A stretch of DNA of 64,000 nucleotides from Paenibacillus sp. TCA20 (GCF_000732325.1 NZ_BBIW01000010.1:62001-126000); one strand, 5' to 3'. Numbered from the stretch's first letter, positions 53,601 through 62,045 are shown. Numbers and translations are program-made. Notes: a model not told the origin generated them from the letters alone.

Positions 53601-54436
53601 AGTTCGACAGGCAATTCTTCTTAGATGGTGAAAGTCAAACGACAGGACATGAGACTGCAATTCGTGAACTCCAGAAGATCCACGGACAAGATGGAGGCCT
53701 TAGCAGTCCTTACAAGAAATTCGGGACAAGCACGGGTGTCAGTGTAGATCGTGTCGGTGTCAGCGGTATTGTCGATGCTATCAATGATGAAAGCGGAAGT
53801 TCTAATGCTGGGCTTGGACTTATCCGAAGATTGGCCGGTATCGAGAATCCAGAGTTCGACATGTCGGATTCCGGATTCAGAGTGGAACCTAACGACCCTG
53901 GCATATTTGAGAAAGCGACAAAGCGTCCAGGAGGAATAGCTGGCGTATTCTCAGAAACATTCGAAGATATGACTGGCGGTATGCTAGGCATGCGTGCAAA
54001 CGAAGCGGTAAAGAGTGCGATGGAATCTGTTTTTAATGGCCCTCACGGTGGCAGAAATAAAATGATTCTAGGAGGCTCAGCCCTAGCGCTTGCAGGCCTT
54101 ATAGGTTACAATACACTTAGTGATAGCGAACCTGTAACGCATTACAATTCGCCAATAGTGGGTGCAGCAGATGAAGCTCCAAACTACGGCGGAGGCGTTC
54201 CGGCACCCGCTATGCCAGAGCTTGATTATTCCACTCTTCCTTCGGGCGGAGCAAATATTCAAGTGTCGGCAAAAGGCAACAATCAGAATACCCAAAACTT
54301 CTCCCGCATGGTTAACCAAGGGATGCAACAGTCCAATTATCAAGGTGGCAAGGTCAACATGAATGTTAACCATACAGATAATACGAACAGGCTGACTCGA
54401 AACTGGTACAGGGATAAAGTGGAGGAATATTCATAG
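47654..54436 (+). CDS. Giant DEDDh exonuclease-RNA polymerase fusion
   Basis: The protein has 2260 aa, with AAGGAAGTGA before the ATG. A DEDDh exonuclease lies at ~105-380: YIAFDIETMG (D113, E115), HNGTNFDIPAL (N291, D296), HNAAHD (H369, D374). Near residue 1260, RLYEQQAIFTKEIMDAY and later VNPGDLLGIR resemble the first double-psi barrel (beta-subunit-like). The catalytic barrel is at ~1785-1840: NVRYPTFHDNAMQ (R1790, P1792, H1795), then KADSDGDYDNIVAL (D1828, D1830, D1832), the bacterial beta' order R-x-P-T-x-H then DxDGD. Then GKMVIGHASNLNYAMR and LEQKLISSKHG. A hydrophobic segment lies near residue 2145. Position in the tail block suggests a virion-carried enzyme, as in crAss-like phages. 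Confidence 0.78.
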   Translation: MSGIEEILMAEGFQAVAPNSRGTWVPVTAFNPVTSPNYAKRDSRQGKVNELLEKINGSQLSARSIIGQGRYKVMPELYTANNNQARSAIDVFQEFAQRAKDPSSKHNSYIAFDIETMGDRSKNNGSGFGVTEIAAQSFSRQADGTYKSNSKSVFNALLALDNKSATEMKGLIKKIKTDPYSFRKMTSSEQRSVIDLMRYSTSNEGGVSGAILQTNRGITNISHNQVVNQILRTDGTIDDLKFIQNFEFYLRHINQGFNDLQANGEKDHLGVINRYNKFLHDNRYKYFLSHNGTNFDIPALEQWSKKIGEPILGPKKHIDFLRVIQSSYPNMKGLHTSFGRSFESKPAMGGLGTLQELRRTFGFDQGAAHNAAHDIGEEGLGGVFSKMFNGVNQTIENAKTLPGIDTFGFNYHPTQLSWSDRQLRRGDRLFSVGGAMAYGNGEFDFQARLEDGSFVADEPDFNRMAVNSKSFYEVQGLRNISDYNEDGTLKTNRLALDLYNPDTKATSFIIREGDDAIQQIENFVQQKFYYWNGLTKGMQREIRIQKERDLARRRYESLTSLSGAGGNSTTRGFEAAKRMYGNASVYRERLEGKGGHIQNVIDSIEDDADEVRQRLMDSRITHEEMMDRMDFNSLPGGKLNEAEQRLFFRMAPRLVDELPHYSKAIEAIEEQFPINPDMSDKEVKRTRQQRDIAWRLYNQEVNGRIGGDTTERATQPFEQRGIHYTDRSTARKEQRYLNFETVASARNAIYRQIGKPEDGIDLRKERLGNLITSLQESNVINRKVANKFHEFNRSFAINDSINMMVQDLMDNHDIMQQNLKIKSVGRRAEMQQVSAAVNQEMIQSAIKKTNGVQGFILQQGIANQRVKMDESAINVFSRLDGVEHASGLRSNNYSAINHILESYKTAADKMGMHGLQYNLSVNQEGTQARIQIFKSENSASVMEKFLAGESHSKASEIIVPLIQQNGTHVIGNQVLNARSFLVNEGGSTKTISSAEMIARGYTDSFEMRNILNAIRNDEYEEADLMSKRALRGEIESLSGIKRNILSQNDGYYWANNDSDFLKQSHVSLAPAMIQEWHEQGRIDLDRDIREDWLGKALQHGSNIRHATFDDLSPSKAYEMIKEVDQWAESKGLNLYAGSVKSENVSRGIWSFKNIQDYHPLGAYSFNGRDNAVQWFNSYNVNEKTRQGLLEAGIKPSYFDSLVTTAAMEERNNANPAQRGVNMKVAYMSQAQLDDRVEQLLADSSVSQRIKDQLSNSMAKARLYEQQAIFTKEIMDAYKVDNHTFIDKGDSFTWNSTFYEDGHLRTTVNPGDLLGIRTVSGVEEKVFYDGNKTGTIFTDYDENRIGIHTEDQPFKFMIEGEKTTDTTVSRELMRYLTGSDDITAIYNPDVEKHKDFGAMMTGQAKLLADHIQGMSPEQQQRAIRAVEESGIGLNWNEDRFLVNSNKDIQTDAFDKLFAHSDINLNNKTSTGLTTAIQEVRASQVENYSRMTDSTGRVVIGFRGDDPIYAGGENAIKGVTWGHREYGVLDNMGAEATKEYMYGRMLETNQANYRAQESRNMIAALGAIANPESIEGPSLTINDFKSLPTSKYGKNEHSLMGTIFDRSHVSQMLGEGLNEQGYWLELPKVGDLEYTYIDKVVGRGAGSEKRKAIDKIFIPFTAQEGKGGDIHFRELQKNIAKIYERAARIGKNDGVTNYKEAIEAHGSLQRSIDDYVKRLTKDVTSSKGQTYSSVFKTNMNESGTGIFKLIDPRTSDAMDGERTYISPEDARKMGIYEKLSDPNKPFYTMNVRYPTFHDNAMQITQLMMDENVRPGEFHVTALTASLMKADSDGDYDNIVALSDEKIQAEWGRIYNEQQKQRTERMDKLINKFSGDEGARNFDLPNLSSDGEFTQFAANDRSELTAKSGKMVIGHASNLNYAMRQQAKTYLGHNETARQAIYDFGQDLEQKLISSKHGAEEIDSAMDFINSLYRARTDSDWKKVYEFDRQFFLDGESQTTGHETAIRELQKIHGQDGGLSSPYKKFGTSTGVSVDRVGVSGIVDAINDESGSSNAGLGLIRRLAGIENPEFDMSDSGFRVEPNDPGIFEKATKRPGGIAGVFSETFEDMTGGMLGMRANEAVKSAMESVFNGPHGGRNKMILGGSALALAGLIGYNTLSDSEPVTHYNSPIVGAADEAPNYGGGVPAPAMPELDYSTLPSGGANIQVSAKGNNQNTQNFSRMVNQGMQQSNYQGGKVNMNVNHTDNTNRLTRNWYRDKVEEYS
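54133..54146. promoter_or_regulatory. Near-palindrome copy 6 (inside a coding region)
   Basis: TGTAACGCATTACA. With the next bases (AATTCG) it matches the 3632 copy over 18 of 19 positions. It lies about 300 bp before the start of the hub-lysin gene. Confidence 0.5.
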
Positions 54437-54446
54437 GAGGCTAAGC

Positions 54447-57400
54447 ATGGCAACAACGCTAGGTTATGACGATAGAGACGCCCTCTATGGCAGCCTGCGT
54501 GACCATTTCTTGCGGTTGGGGGATACACAGTTTTATGTTCCCCCGACTGCTATTAATGTTCAGCGGCGAATGAGACAAGAAAAAATTAATGTATTGCGCG
54601 GCAGGGGAAGCTTTGTAAAAGGAAGCGGATATTCCGATCAAGTCATTACGCTAACTTTATTCTTTCCGGATATTGTTAGTATCAATAACGAACTTCGTCC
54701 ACTACTGGCACAGGTTCGAAAATGCCCCTTCCTGCCGATCGAGAATATCTTACTAAATAACACGTACAAGATTGATGCTGTTACTATTGCAAGTGTTAAC
54801 GTACAATCCGTGGCTGGGTTCCCTCACTCATTAGAGGCGCAGATTACAATGTACGCCTTTAATCCATTCGCTTATATCATGGATGATTCAGAGCGAACGT
54901 TTGACGAAATGTTTAACTGGCCATTATTTCGTTGGCATTACCAACGCAATCTAAAGCCAGACCCAGCCAATCTTATCATCTATTACGAGCCGCTTCAGAC
55001 TGACTTGAATAACGAGTATATTTTCAAAGTTGCTTCTGAAGAGGACCTTCAATTCATCCGTAAATGGAGAAAGAGTCGGAACAAGCTCATTCATGCTTAT
55101 CAAGAAGACATGGATCAGTCCGGTTTCAGCGAAGGCGACTATGAATGGATCGATGGCGTCCCGATGCCTAAACGCACAAGCGAAGCTGTCAGCTATGACG
55201 AAGACGGCTTGCCTGTATGGGAGGGATCATTCAGGGACGAAAAAGATGAAGAGCTTTTTAGAGATATTATTGGTGAGATGTATCGAGGGGATCGGGAGAA
55301 AGACAAAGTCATTAGCGAGATGAACATCTTCATGGAGAACTGGGATATCCCTGGTTTAACTATGGAGCATGTGAGTGTAGGATATGAAAATGTCATTACG
55401 CCACTTCAGCTGCAGATGCACGAATCTCCAACGCATCAGTATCTAGGCTCTCAAGACACCCTCTTCGTTCTTCAGTTCTTTGCTGAAGATGACGAGGCTT
55501 TGGGCGCAATAACTTCACTTGTTCAGAGAACAAACTATCTGGCACGGGAATATCATCGTGAAGTGTCCAATGGATTCATTCAGTTCGATCACCAAATCGC
55601 CCGCTTATTCGGTGCACGATATATGATCATCGAAGACCTTCAAACCACTACAGTTGAAGGGCAACCAGGTGCTCACAGAATTACGCTGACAATGAGTTCG
55701 TACAATCGGGCACAGCGGCGTATTGCTGAAACTGAATGGCTGTCTAAAGGGGTAGATTGGCAGATCGGATGGGCCGACAGAGCTTGGTGGAATCTGGATG
55801 ATAAGCCATGGCTGAGAGAAGATCCTTTCGGTGGATTCATGAGCTTGGATGTAAGAAAGAAAGCCGTCTATGACCAACAGGTTAAAGAGATGATGAAGGG
55901 TGTAGAAGTATATCCCGACCTTGAATTACCCACGTATGCTCAAGTAGCGGACGCGGGATTTGAGATCAGGAACCTGAATGACGGCATCTATGTAGATCCT
56001 GATTTCTTCCTCATCTATTCAGACCCTGTTGACTTTGGAGAGCAGGTAGGAAAGCTCTTTGATGAAGGGGAAATGACTGCCGAGGTAAGGGACTATATGG
56101 GCGGTAAAGGTGAAGTGAAAGGCAATGCGATTACGCCAGATGATAATACGGCAGCTGCAATCGAGCGGGAGAAGTTGCTAATCAAGAATGCAAGCGCCAT
56201 GACAGCTGCTCCAGACTCTACCGATACGGCAAACATGTCAACAACCGATGTGGAGACAATCATCCGGAAGAAAGCCAAGGATCAAGGGCTTGATCAAAGA
56301 CTTTGTGTAGCTCTGGCTAAATCATTCGATACGAAGCTCCGACAGTTCTACTATGTGGGCGAAGGGGCTAACAAAGACCTTGGCGGCATCACTGTAACAG
56401 CCACCAATACTCCAATCATGATGAATCAGGAAATGAAATATTTCAAGGATACGAATTACTTGCGTAATGCGAAGTATATCGGCGTCATGAGAGTGAGTCC
56501 TGTGATGGGCGAGCCGAACGGTCTAGCCAACAACATCGAATATAATGTGGAGCAAGGGATCGCTTCCCTTAAGTATTATTTGGAACGGGCTTCGGTTAAA
56601 GCGCCAAATGATAATGTTGCAGCAGCATTTGGTCTTACAGATAAAGCCAGAACTAAATGGGTGAATGCGTTGTGTTCCTATTTAGGCTATGCTCGTGAAT
56701 ACAACTTGCTGGCCAGCTCCAACAAGAAGATGCCGGCAAACGTAACAGCTCTCATTAAAAAGATCTTGAAGAATATTGAAGCCCTGCAGGTGAGCTCCAC
56801 GATCGATGCAGATTACTCTAAGCTGCCAGTTGCAGATTATAAGTCCGTTAGCATGAATAGTGCAGAGCCAACCTTTAAGGAAAAGATTCTGGACGAAAGT
56901 GACTTTATGGATGATCAGACAACGCTCAGAGAGATGTATCACGATACGATTAAGTATGATCGCAGAGGCCGCTTGATACGTGCTTTTCCTACGTTTTTCC
57001 TAATGTTTATTGATGAAGGGCAATTCATGGGTGCCGTTAAGATGTCTGACCAATTCTTCGGGTACCGAGCAGTAACGGATATCACCTATACGAATAGTCG
57101 GAAGCTAGCTTCCAGTACACTCGTTATGGAGATGGCCAATGTATTCGGCAAGCTGACGGATGCGATTAAATCAACAGACTTGACGCATACCAGCACAGGT
57201 GACCTCATGCAGGCGCTATTCATTCCTGGTAATGCTGCTAGGGAAGCAGAGAGCAATCGGATCGGGATCGGGCGTACAGAAGACTTGATGGGGAACTCTC
57301 GATATTCGGATACCTCTTGGTATAAATCCATGTACCTACGCACAGGCGCCCGCATTCACTTCCGCATGGGATATGGAAGTAATCCAATGAATATGCCAAC

Positions 57401-60400
57401 GATGATGAATGGCGTGGTTACACAGGTACAGAACGATGGGGATACCGTTACCATCGTGGCTCAGGATGACGGGATCGAGCTGACGAATAAGCTGAAGGCA
57501 AAACCAGACGAGCAGACCAGAGGGTTCATCTACAGTACGCAGGAACCGACAGAAATCATCGACTCCTTGCTTACGGACAACCAAGGCGCGCTAATGAACT
57601 TTTATGCGAATAGATTAAGTAACGCTGCCTATGCACAGCATTCCCTTGGCATCATGCACTTTGGGATGCCGGGAAAACCGATTAACTATTTCTGGCGGTG
57701 GGAACTGGCAAATCGTCCACAGAATGAGATCACCATGAATATCTACGAGACTACAGGGAAGTACAAGCAAGAGCAGAACGGCTTCTGGAGCAAGCTCGGA
57801 GATTTCTTTGGAATAGGCAATAGCGATGAGACAGGGATTAACATTAATCTATACGACAAAACCGTATGGGATGTCCTTAATATCACTGCGTCCGTTGGAG
57901 AAGACTTTATCGTAGCAGTACATCCATTTGATTTCCGGAATACCATCTTCCATGGTAAGCCATACTTCCCTGTTGGATATGAGTATTTGCTCGTTCCTTC
58001 AGAAGAGGGAATCAATGCTGCTGAGAGCGACTACGGATTTAATCCTTTCAAATTCAAATTGTCTGAGGATGAATCCGACTTTGAAGGAATCCAGATCCTT
58101 CGTAAGCCATTCCGCCAGGTTCATATATATGACAGCTGGACAAGTATCATTGATAACGGCATCACGGCTACGGATGAGAATATGTATACAGTGGCGCAAG
58201 GCGTCTACTACGATGAAGGCAAGATGGATACAACCGACTTCATTTATGTGGATACAAACATCTGGCCAGAGAAACAGCGCACGGTTCAGATCGACACTCA
58301 GCTCAACCTTCAAGGCGTTCGATTGATTGAGAATATTCCTCTGATCGGTCACTTCCTAAACAAGCCGTTCAAGTGGTACTTCGATGAGTACACGGCAATT
58401 CGTATTGCAGCAGCCGGCCTACGGGATATGGTCAAAGAAATGTATGACGGATATCTCACAGTGATGGGCGATCCATCTACCAAGCCTCATGATCAAATTT
58501 ATCTATATGACACTTATACAGATATGAGTGGTCCGCTTGAAGTGAGAGAAGTCACCCACATCATGAACTTTGATGTCGGATACATCACGATGATCAAACC
58601 AGATGCGTGTGTAGTTAATTCGGATACGAAGATGACAAGACTATGGATTACAGCAGGATCAGCAGCCCTACAAGCATTCACACTTATCTTATTGAGAAAC
58701 ATGATGAGAAACCGGGGCTACCAAGGCACCATGCCAATCATGAATGCACTATGGGCGTCCACAAAGCGCCGGTATAATGCCATGATGGGCAAGTGGGATT
58801 CCAGTTGGATGAAGAGCAAAGCATCTTCCCTCTATAAAAAAGCAACGGATGTAATCAATAGCGGAAAGACGACAGAGTACAAAGGCGGATCAGGTCCGAT
58901 CTACGAAGTTGATCCGATCACAGGCGAAGTCCGTGAATACCATCCAGTATCTTCTCAAATGAAAAAGAGATGGGAAAAAAGCGGACTATTAAAAGCATTA
59001 ATGTCGAAAATCGAAGGCTTCACCTTTAAGGATGGTCAGAACCTCTTTGATAAGCTGGACGGCGCTTTGTCTAATCGACGGTTTCTGCGATATGATAGAG
59101 TTGACTTAAATAAAATTGCTAAGCTGAAGAATGTTGCGTCCGAAGCGATATTCTCTTCTGCCAAGTTCCTTGGTAAAGGAGCCAGGTGGGGGCGCAGGGG
59201 TATTCAGGGCATCCTCGGTATCGGTGCTGCGGCACTCGGTCCGGTTGGATGGATTGGATTCGCAGTCGAGTTTGCAATAACCGAAGTAATCACCAGAGGT
59301 ATCTCTGAATGGGTCGAGCGCTTCTTGTTTACTCGGCAGGCAGTCATTATTGCGACTCTTCGAAAAGAAGGGGTTGAGTTCTCAGCCGGAATCAATGGAC
59401 ACCAAGGCTCAGTCATTGGAGACTCCCCGGATACATGGCAAAGGATTCTTACAGGCCCTGTAGGATCCGTCTTACTTGGATTCCTTGGTGCAGATGTAAG
59501 CCGCTATGGTGCAGTAGATGCTGGAAGCATGGATGATATGTATAACATGGCGCTCGATTCTGGATCAAGCAGTAATCAAATTGATATGAACATGTTCGCC
59601 AAAAACTTCTTCGAAGCTCATCGGAAGCCGGTCTTATTTAATCAAGAGATTGCTGATCAATACGAGATCGACAGGCAGGAAGCCAGTGCCGCTATGGAGG
59701 GACAGATTGCCGAGAACGATGAAGAAAATGAAAGAGGCGCATCTTATCCGGAGGAAGAATCCAGTCTACTGACGATGCAGGATTTGCAGAATGCCTTCGG
59801 CTCAGCTAGCAATGCGGACGGAACAAGTTTTGAAACACTAGATTTAAACAAGCCAAGCGGAATATCTGCTGAGGCAATTGATAAAGCTTTTGCTGGAAAA
59901 GGAAAACTAGCTGGACTCGGTAAAGTTTTCGTTGATCTGGAAAGCAGGATTCCCGCAGCTCCATCACCGCTTGCAGAAGTGATTGGTACCCCGAATGAAG
60001 GCGGGCGAGTAATCAATGCTCTCTACCTTGCGGCACACGCGGCATGGGAGACGGGCTGGGGTACATCACGAATATTTAGAGATAAGAACAATCTATTCGG
60101 TTACGGTGCTTATGACAGTAGTCCTTACGAGAGTGCATACACCTTTGCAAGTCCTGCCGATTGCGTAAATTATGCAGCCAATAAGATTAAAGATAATTAT
60201 CTGACGCCTGGCGGTAAGTACTATAATGGTCCAACACTTGAGGGTATGAACATCAAATATGCTACGGACAAGAATTGGGCTAAAGGTATTGCAGGTGTCA
60301 TGGCGAAGATCGCATCCTATGACCCGAACTTTCAAGCCCCTTCCGTTATGAATGGAGCACAGACTAAGGGAGAAAAGCCGGTCGTATACGGAAATGAAGG

Positions 60401-60884
60401 GAAAGCGAAGTATCGATTGAAATCATCTTCTGAAGCCGCAGCTGCTTGTATCAATATTAAGAAGCAACCGCTGACGTATATGAAACTAACCATGGTGACT
60501 TCCTCACCTTATATCCGTCAAGCCAGTTACGATCTTCTTGAAGCATTAGGGAAAGCATATAAGCAAAAGACCGGAGAGACGATCTGCATTACAAGTGCAT
60601 TCCGCGAGGGAGATAAGAACTGGCACGGCACCGGATACGGCGTAGACATTGATACGCCAAATGCAGGATACATCGGTGGAAAGGTTCGATTTGCTAAAGG
60701 CAGCAAGGATAAAGAGAATCTAAGGATTCTTTGCGAGCTTGCCATTCAAGTCGGATTCGGTGGTGTCATTCATGGAGATGTGGATGTCATAGCCGAAATG
60801 AAATCGAAGTATCCAAACGTAACTATTCAGCAGCGGAACGATCATTACAACCATTTACATTTATCATATCCGCGTTCGAATTAA
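54447..60884 (+). CDS. Giant tail hub/baseplate protein with GH73 and M15 cell-wall lysins
   Basis: The protein has 2145 aa; AGGAGG lies before the ATG. The N-terminal ~160 residues (FYVPPTAINVQRRMRQEKINVLRGRGSFVKGSGYSDQVITLTLFFPD) resemble tail-tip or LysM-linked baseplate domains. Residues ~840-1010 fit a gp27/hub fold (GNARIHFRMGYGS..., NGVVTQVQNDGDTVTIVAQDDGIEL). Residues ~1835-1950 are an N-acetylglucosaminidase (GH73): HAAWETGWGTS with E1868. The C-terminus is an M15-type metallopeptidase: WHGTGYGVDID (H2060, D2067) and NHLHLS (H2136, H2138). It should cut glycan and peptide bonds of the wall during entry. Confidence 0.8.
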   Translation: MATTLGYDDRDALYGSLRDHFLRLGDTQFYVPPTAINVQRRMRQEKINVLRGRGSFVKGSGYSDQVITLTLFFPDIVSINNELRPLLAQVRKCPFLPIENILLNNTYKIDAVTIASVNVQSVAGFPHSLEAQITMYAFNPFAYIMDDSERTFDEMFNWPLFRWHYQRNLKPDPANLIIYYEPLQTDLNNEYIFKVASEEDLQFIRKWRKSRNKLIHAYQEDMDQSGFSEGDYEWIDGVPMPKRTSEAVSYDEDGLPVWEGSFRDEKDEELFRDIIGEMYRGDREKDKVISEMNIFMENWDIPGLTMEHVSVGYENVITPLQLQMHESPTHQYLGSQDTLFVLQFFAEDDEALGAITSLVQRTNYLAREYHREVSNGFIQFDHQIARLFGARYMIIEDLQTTTVEGQPGAHRITLTMSSYNRAQRRIAETEWLSKGVDWQIGWADRAWWNLDDKPWLREDPFGGFMSLDVRKKAVYDQQVKEMMKGVEVYPDLELPTYAQVADAGFEIRNLNDGIYVDPDFFLIYSDPVDFGEQVGKLFDEGEMTAEVRDYMGGKGEVKGNAITPDDNTAAAIEREKLLIKNASAMTAAPDSTDTANMSTTDVETIIRKKAKDQGLDQRLCVALAKSFDTKLRQFYYVGEGANKDLGGITVTATNTPIMMNQEMKYFKDTNYLRNAKYIGVMRVSPVMGEPNGLANNIEYNVEQGIASLKYYLERASVKAPNDNVAAAFGLTDKARTKWVNALCSYLGYAREYNLLASSNKKMPANVTALIKKILKNIEALQVSSTIDADYSKLPVADYKSVSMNSAEPTFKEKILDESDFMDDQTTLREMYHDTIKYDRRGRLIRAFPTFFLMFIDEGQFMGAVKMSDQFFGYRAVTDITYTNSRKLASSTLVMEMANVFGKLTDAIKSTDLTHTSTGDLMQALFIPGNAAREAESNRIGIGRTEDLMGNSRYSDTSWYKSMYLRTGARIHFRMGYGSNPMNMPTMMNGVVTQVQNDGDTVTIVAQDDGIELTNKLKAKPDEQTRGFIYSTQEPTEIIDSLLTDNQGALMNFYANRLSNAAYAQHSLGIMHFGMPGKPINYFWRWELANRPQNEITMNIYETTGKYKQEQNGFWSKLGDFFGIGNSDETGININLYDKTVWDVLNITASVGEDFIVAVHPFDFRNTIFHGKPYFPVGYEYLLVPSEEGINAAESDYGFNPFKFKLSEDESDFEGIQILRKPFRQVHIYDSWTSIIDNGITATDENMYTVAQGVYYDEGKMDTTDFIYVDTNIWPEKQRTVQIDTQLNLQGVRLIENIPLIGHFLNKPFKWYFDEYTAIRIAAAGLRDMVKEMYDGYLTVMGDPSTKPHDQIYLYDTYTDMSGPLEVREVTHIMNFDVGYITMIKPDACVVNSDTKMTRLWITAGSAALQAFTLILLRNMMRNRGYQGTMPIMNALWASTKRRYNAMMGKWDSSWMKSKASSLYKKATDVINSGKTTEYKGGSGPIYEVDPITGEVREYHPVSSQMKKRWEKSGLLKALMSKIEGFTFKDGQNLFDKLDGALSNRRFLRYDRVDLNKIAKLKNVASEAIFSSAKFLGKGARWGRRGIQGILGIGAAALGPVGWIGFAVEFAITEVITRGISEWVERFLFTRQAVIIATLRKEGVEFSAGINGHQGSVIGDSPDTWQRILTGPVGSVLLGFLGADVSRYGAVDAGSMDDMYNMALDSGSSSNQIDMNMFAKNFFEAHRKPVLFNQEIADQYEIDRQEASAAMEGQIAENDEENERGASYPEEESSLLTMQDLQNAFGSASNADGTSFETLDLNKPSGISAEAIDKAFAGKGKLAGLGKVFVDLESRIPAAPSPLAEVIGTPNEGGRVINALYLAAHAAWETGWGTSRIFRDKNNLFGYGAYDSSPYESAYTFASPADCVNYAANKIKDNYLTPGGKYYNGPTLEGMNIKYATDKNWAKGIAGVMAKIASYDPNFQAPSVMNGAQTKGEKPVVYGNEGKAKYRLKSSSEAAAACINIKKQPLTYMKLTMVTSSPYIRQASYDLLEALGKAYKQKTGETICITSAFREGDKNWHGTGYGVDIDTPNAGYIGGKVRFAKGSKDKENLRILCELAIQVGFGGVIHGDVDVIAEMKSKYPNVTIQQRNDHYNHLHLSYPRSN

Positions 60885-60897
60885 GGAGTGACAAGCG

Positions 60898-61290
60898 ATG
60901 CCAATGGAACAGGGGAATGTCAGCCGAAGAATTAGCCAGCAGGGAACTGAAAGTGCTCTTGATAAGAGCACTTCGGGGCTGATCGGCTACGTAACAGAGT
61001 ATTATCCGAATGCTTCAAGTATCTCAAAAGAGCTCAGACACACCGTTGATATTGATGTGCCTAACGGAAGTCGGACGATTAAATATTATGGAGTACCATG
61101 CTTCGTGTATTCTCAGGGGGTTATTGACAAAGGACTTGAAAAGAATGACAGAGTATGGGTTCAATTTATAAATGGCGATCGTAAGCAGCCGATTGTCACA
61201 GCTTACTATCGAGAACCAGGACAACTTGATCTCTTCTGGAACAATCTCAAGTTCCGTGTATCTGACTTCTTTGGTAGTTTGGGGGTGTAA
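60898..61290 (+). CDS. Baseplate OB-fold (spike base/V-like) protein
   Basis: The protein has 130 aa; AAGGAGTG lies upstream of the ATG. The middle ENRTIKYYGVPCFVYSQGVIDKGLEKNDRVWVQFINGDRKQPIVTAYY-type text (here SRTIKYYGVPCFVYSQ... NDRVWVQFINGDRKQPIV) is a gp5-OB/baseplate V barrel: a run of short strands with G-D-x-V-x-V-x-F-x-x-G-D/P-P. The next gene starts a few bases downstream. Confidence 0.6.
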   Translation: MPMEQGNVSRRISQQGTESALDKSTSGLIGYVTEYYPNASSISKELRHTVDIDVPNGSRTIKYYGVPCFVYSQGVIDKGLEKNDRVWVQFINGDRKQPIVTAYYREPGQLDLFWNNLKFRVSDFFGSLGV

Positions 61291-61294
61291 TGCA

Positions 61295-61648
61295 TTGCAA
61301 AATTGGATGATAAAGTTAGAAGAGCTTATGATGAGTAGCGATCAGAACATTGATGAAATGGTTGAGCAGTCATCACATGCTAAAAATGCAGATGTAGGTA
61401 TCATTAATGACACGTCCGGCGCCGGTATTCTGGCGCGGGACAGTGGTGTTTTAGAGGGTTTTTCGTATTACAATCTCGGGTTCAGGCTTGATCCTTCAAC
61501 CATGACCTTCGGATTATATGCTCCCAAGATTCGGATGTTTACGGATGATTTTAAAGTGGTTAGCGGAGCGCAGGAATTTAATCCGATTAATGATGAATAT
61601 GAAGAGATTCTGAACATGATAGGCGGGAATAATAATGGCCAAGTATAA
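61295..61648 (+). CDS. Small baseplate protein of unknown function
   Basis: The protein has 117 aa if it starts at TTG 61295 (GGGGGTG 7 nt upstream); ATG 61307 is the alternative. The frame extends upstream inside the preceding gene, but no ribosome site supports that. The protein LQNWMIKLEELMMSSDQN... has an N-terminal helix and a beta C-terminus (FRLDPSTMTFGLYAPKIRMFTDDFKVVSG). It overlaps the gp25-like gene. Confidence 0.55.
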   Translation: MQNWMIKLEELMMSSDQNIDEMVEQSSHAKNADVGIINDTSGAGILARDSGVLEGFSYYNLGFRLDPSTMTFGLYAPKIRMFTDDFKVVSGAQEFNPINDEYEEILNMIGGNNNGQV

Positions 61649-62045
61649 CGAGAAGGATATCTCTTTTTACGGAGAAGGTATAGATGGCGATCTTATAGCC
61701 GGTCAGCCTGATACAGACGGCTTAGTCGATCTGCTTATGACATCCGACTATGAATCTGCACGTCAGGACATTAGCAATCGCGCACGTACACAGACTGGAG
61801 ATTGGCGTTCTCACCCGCAGATAGGCGGAGACCTAGAACTGCTGGAAGGAGAACCGAACACACGGGATACGGCGAATCAGGGCGTCTCACAGCTATTGCA
61901 GACATTAACTTATGACGGCAGATTTGCCGCAGGAGATGTCGAGGTTAGGGCGGTGCCGATTGATATCTACACTATCGACTTCTTTTGCTTCGTGGATGCT
62001 GGCGAAGATACGCCGATCGTTGTGAATCAAAGCACCAATCTGTAA
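61635..62045 (+). CDS. gp25/W-like baseplate wedge protein
   Basis: The protein has 136 aa, the usual size. IDGDLIAGQPDTDGLVDLLMTSDYESARQDISNRARTQTGDWRSHPQIGGDLELLEGEPNTRDT has the order of the family: a D-x-x-x-x-G start, an R-x-x-T-x-x-G-x-x-x-x-x-P-x-x-G core, then DT. It overlaps the upstream gene and lies just before the J-like wedge gene. It links the sheath to the wedge. Confidence 0.75.
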   Translation: MAKYNEKDISFYGEGIDGDLIAGQPDTDGLVDLLMTSDYESARQDISNRARTQTGDWRSHPQIGGDLELLEGEPNTRDTANQGVSQLLQTLTYDGRFAAGDVEVRAVPIDIYTIDFFCFVDAGEDTPIVVNQSTNL

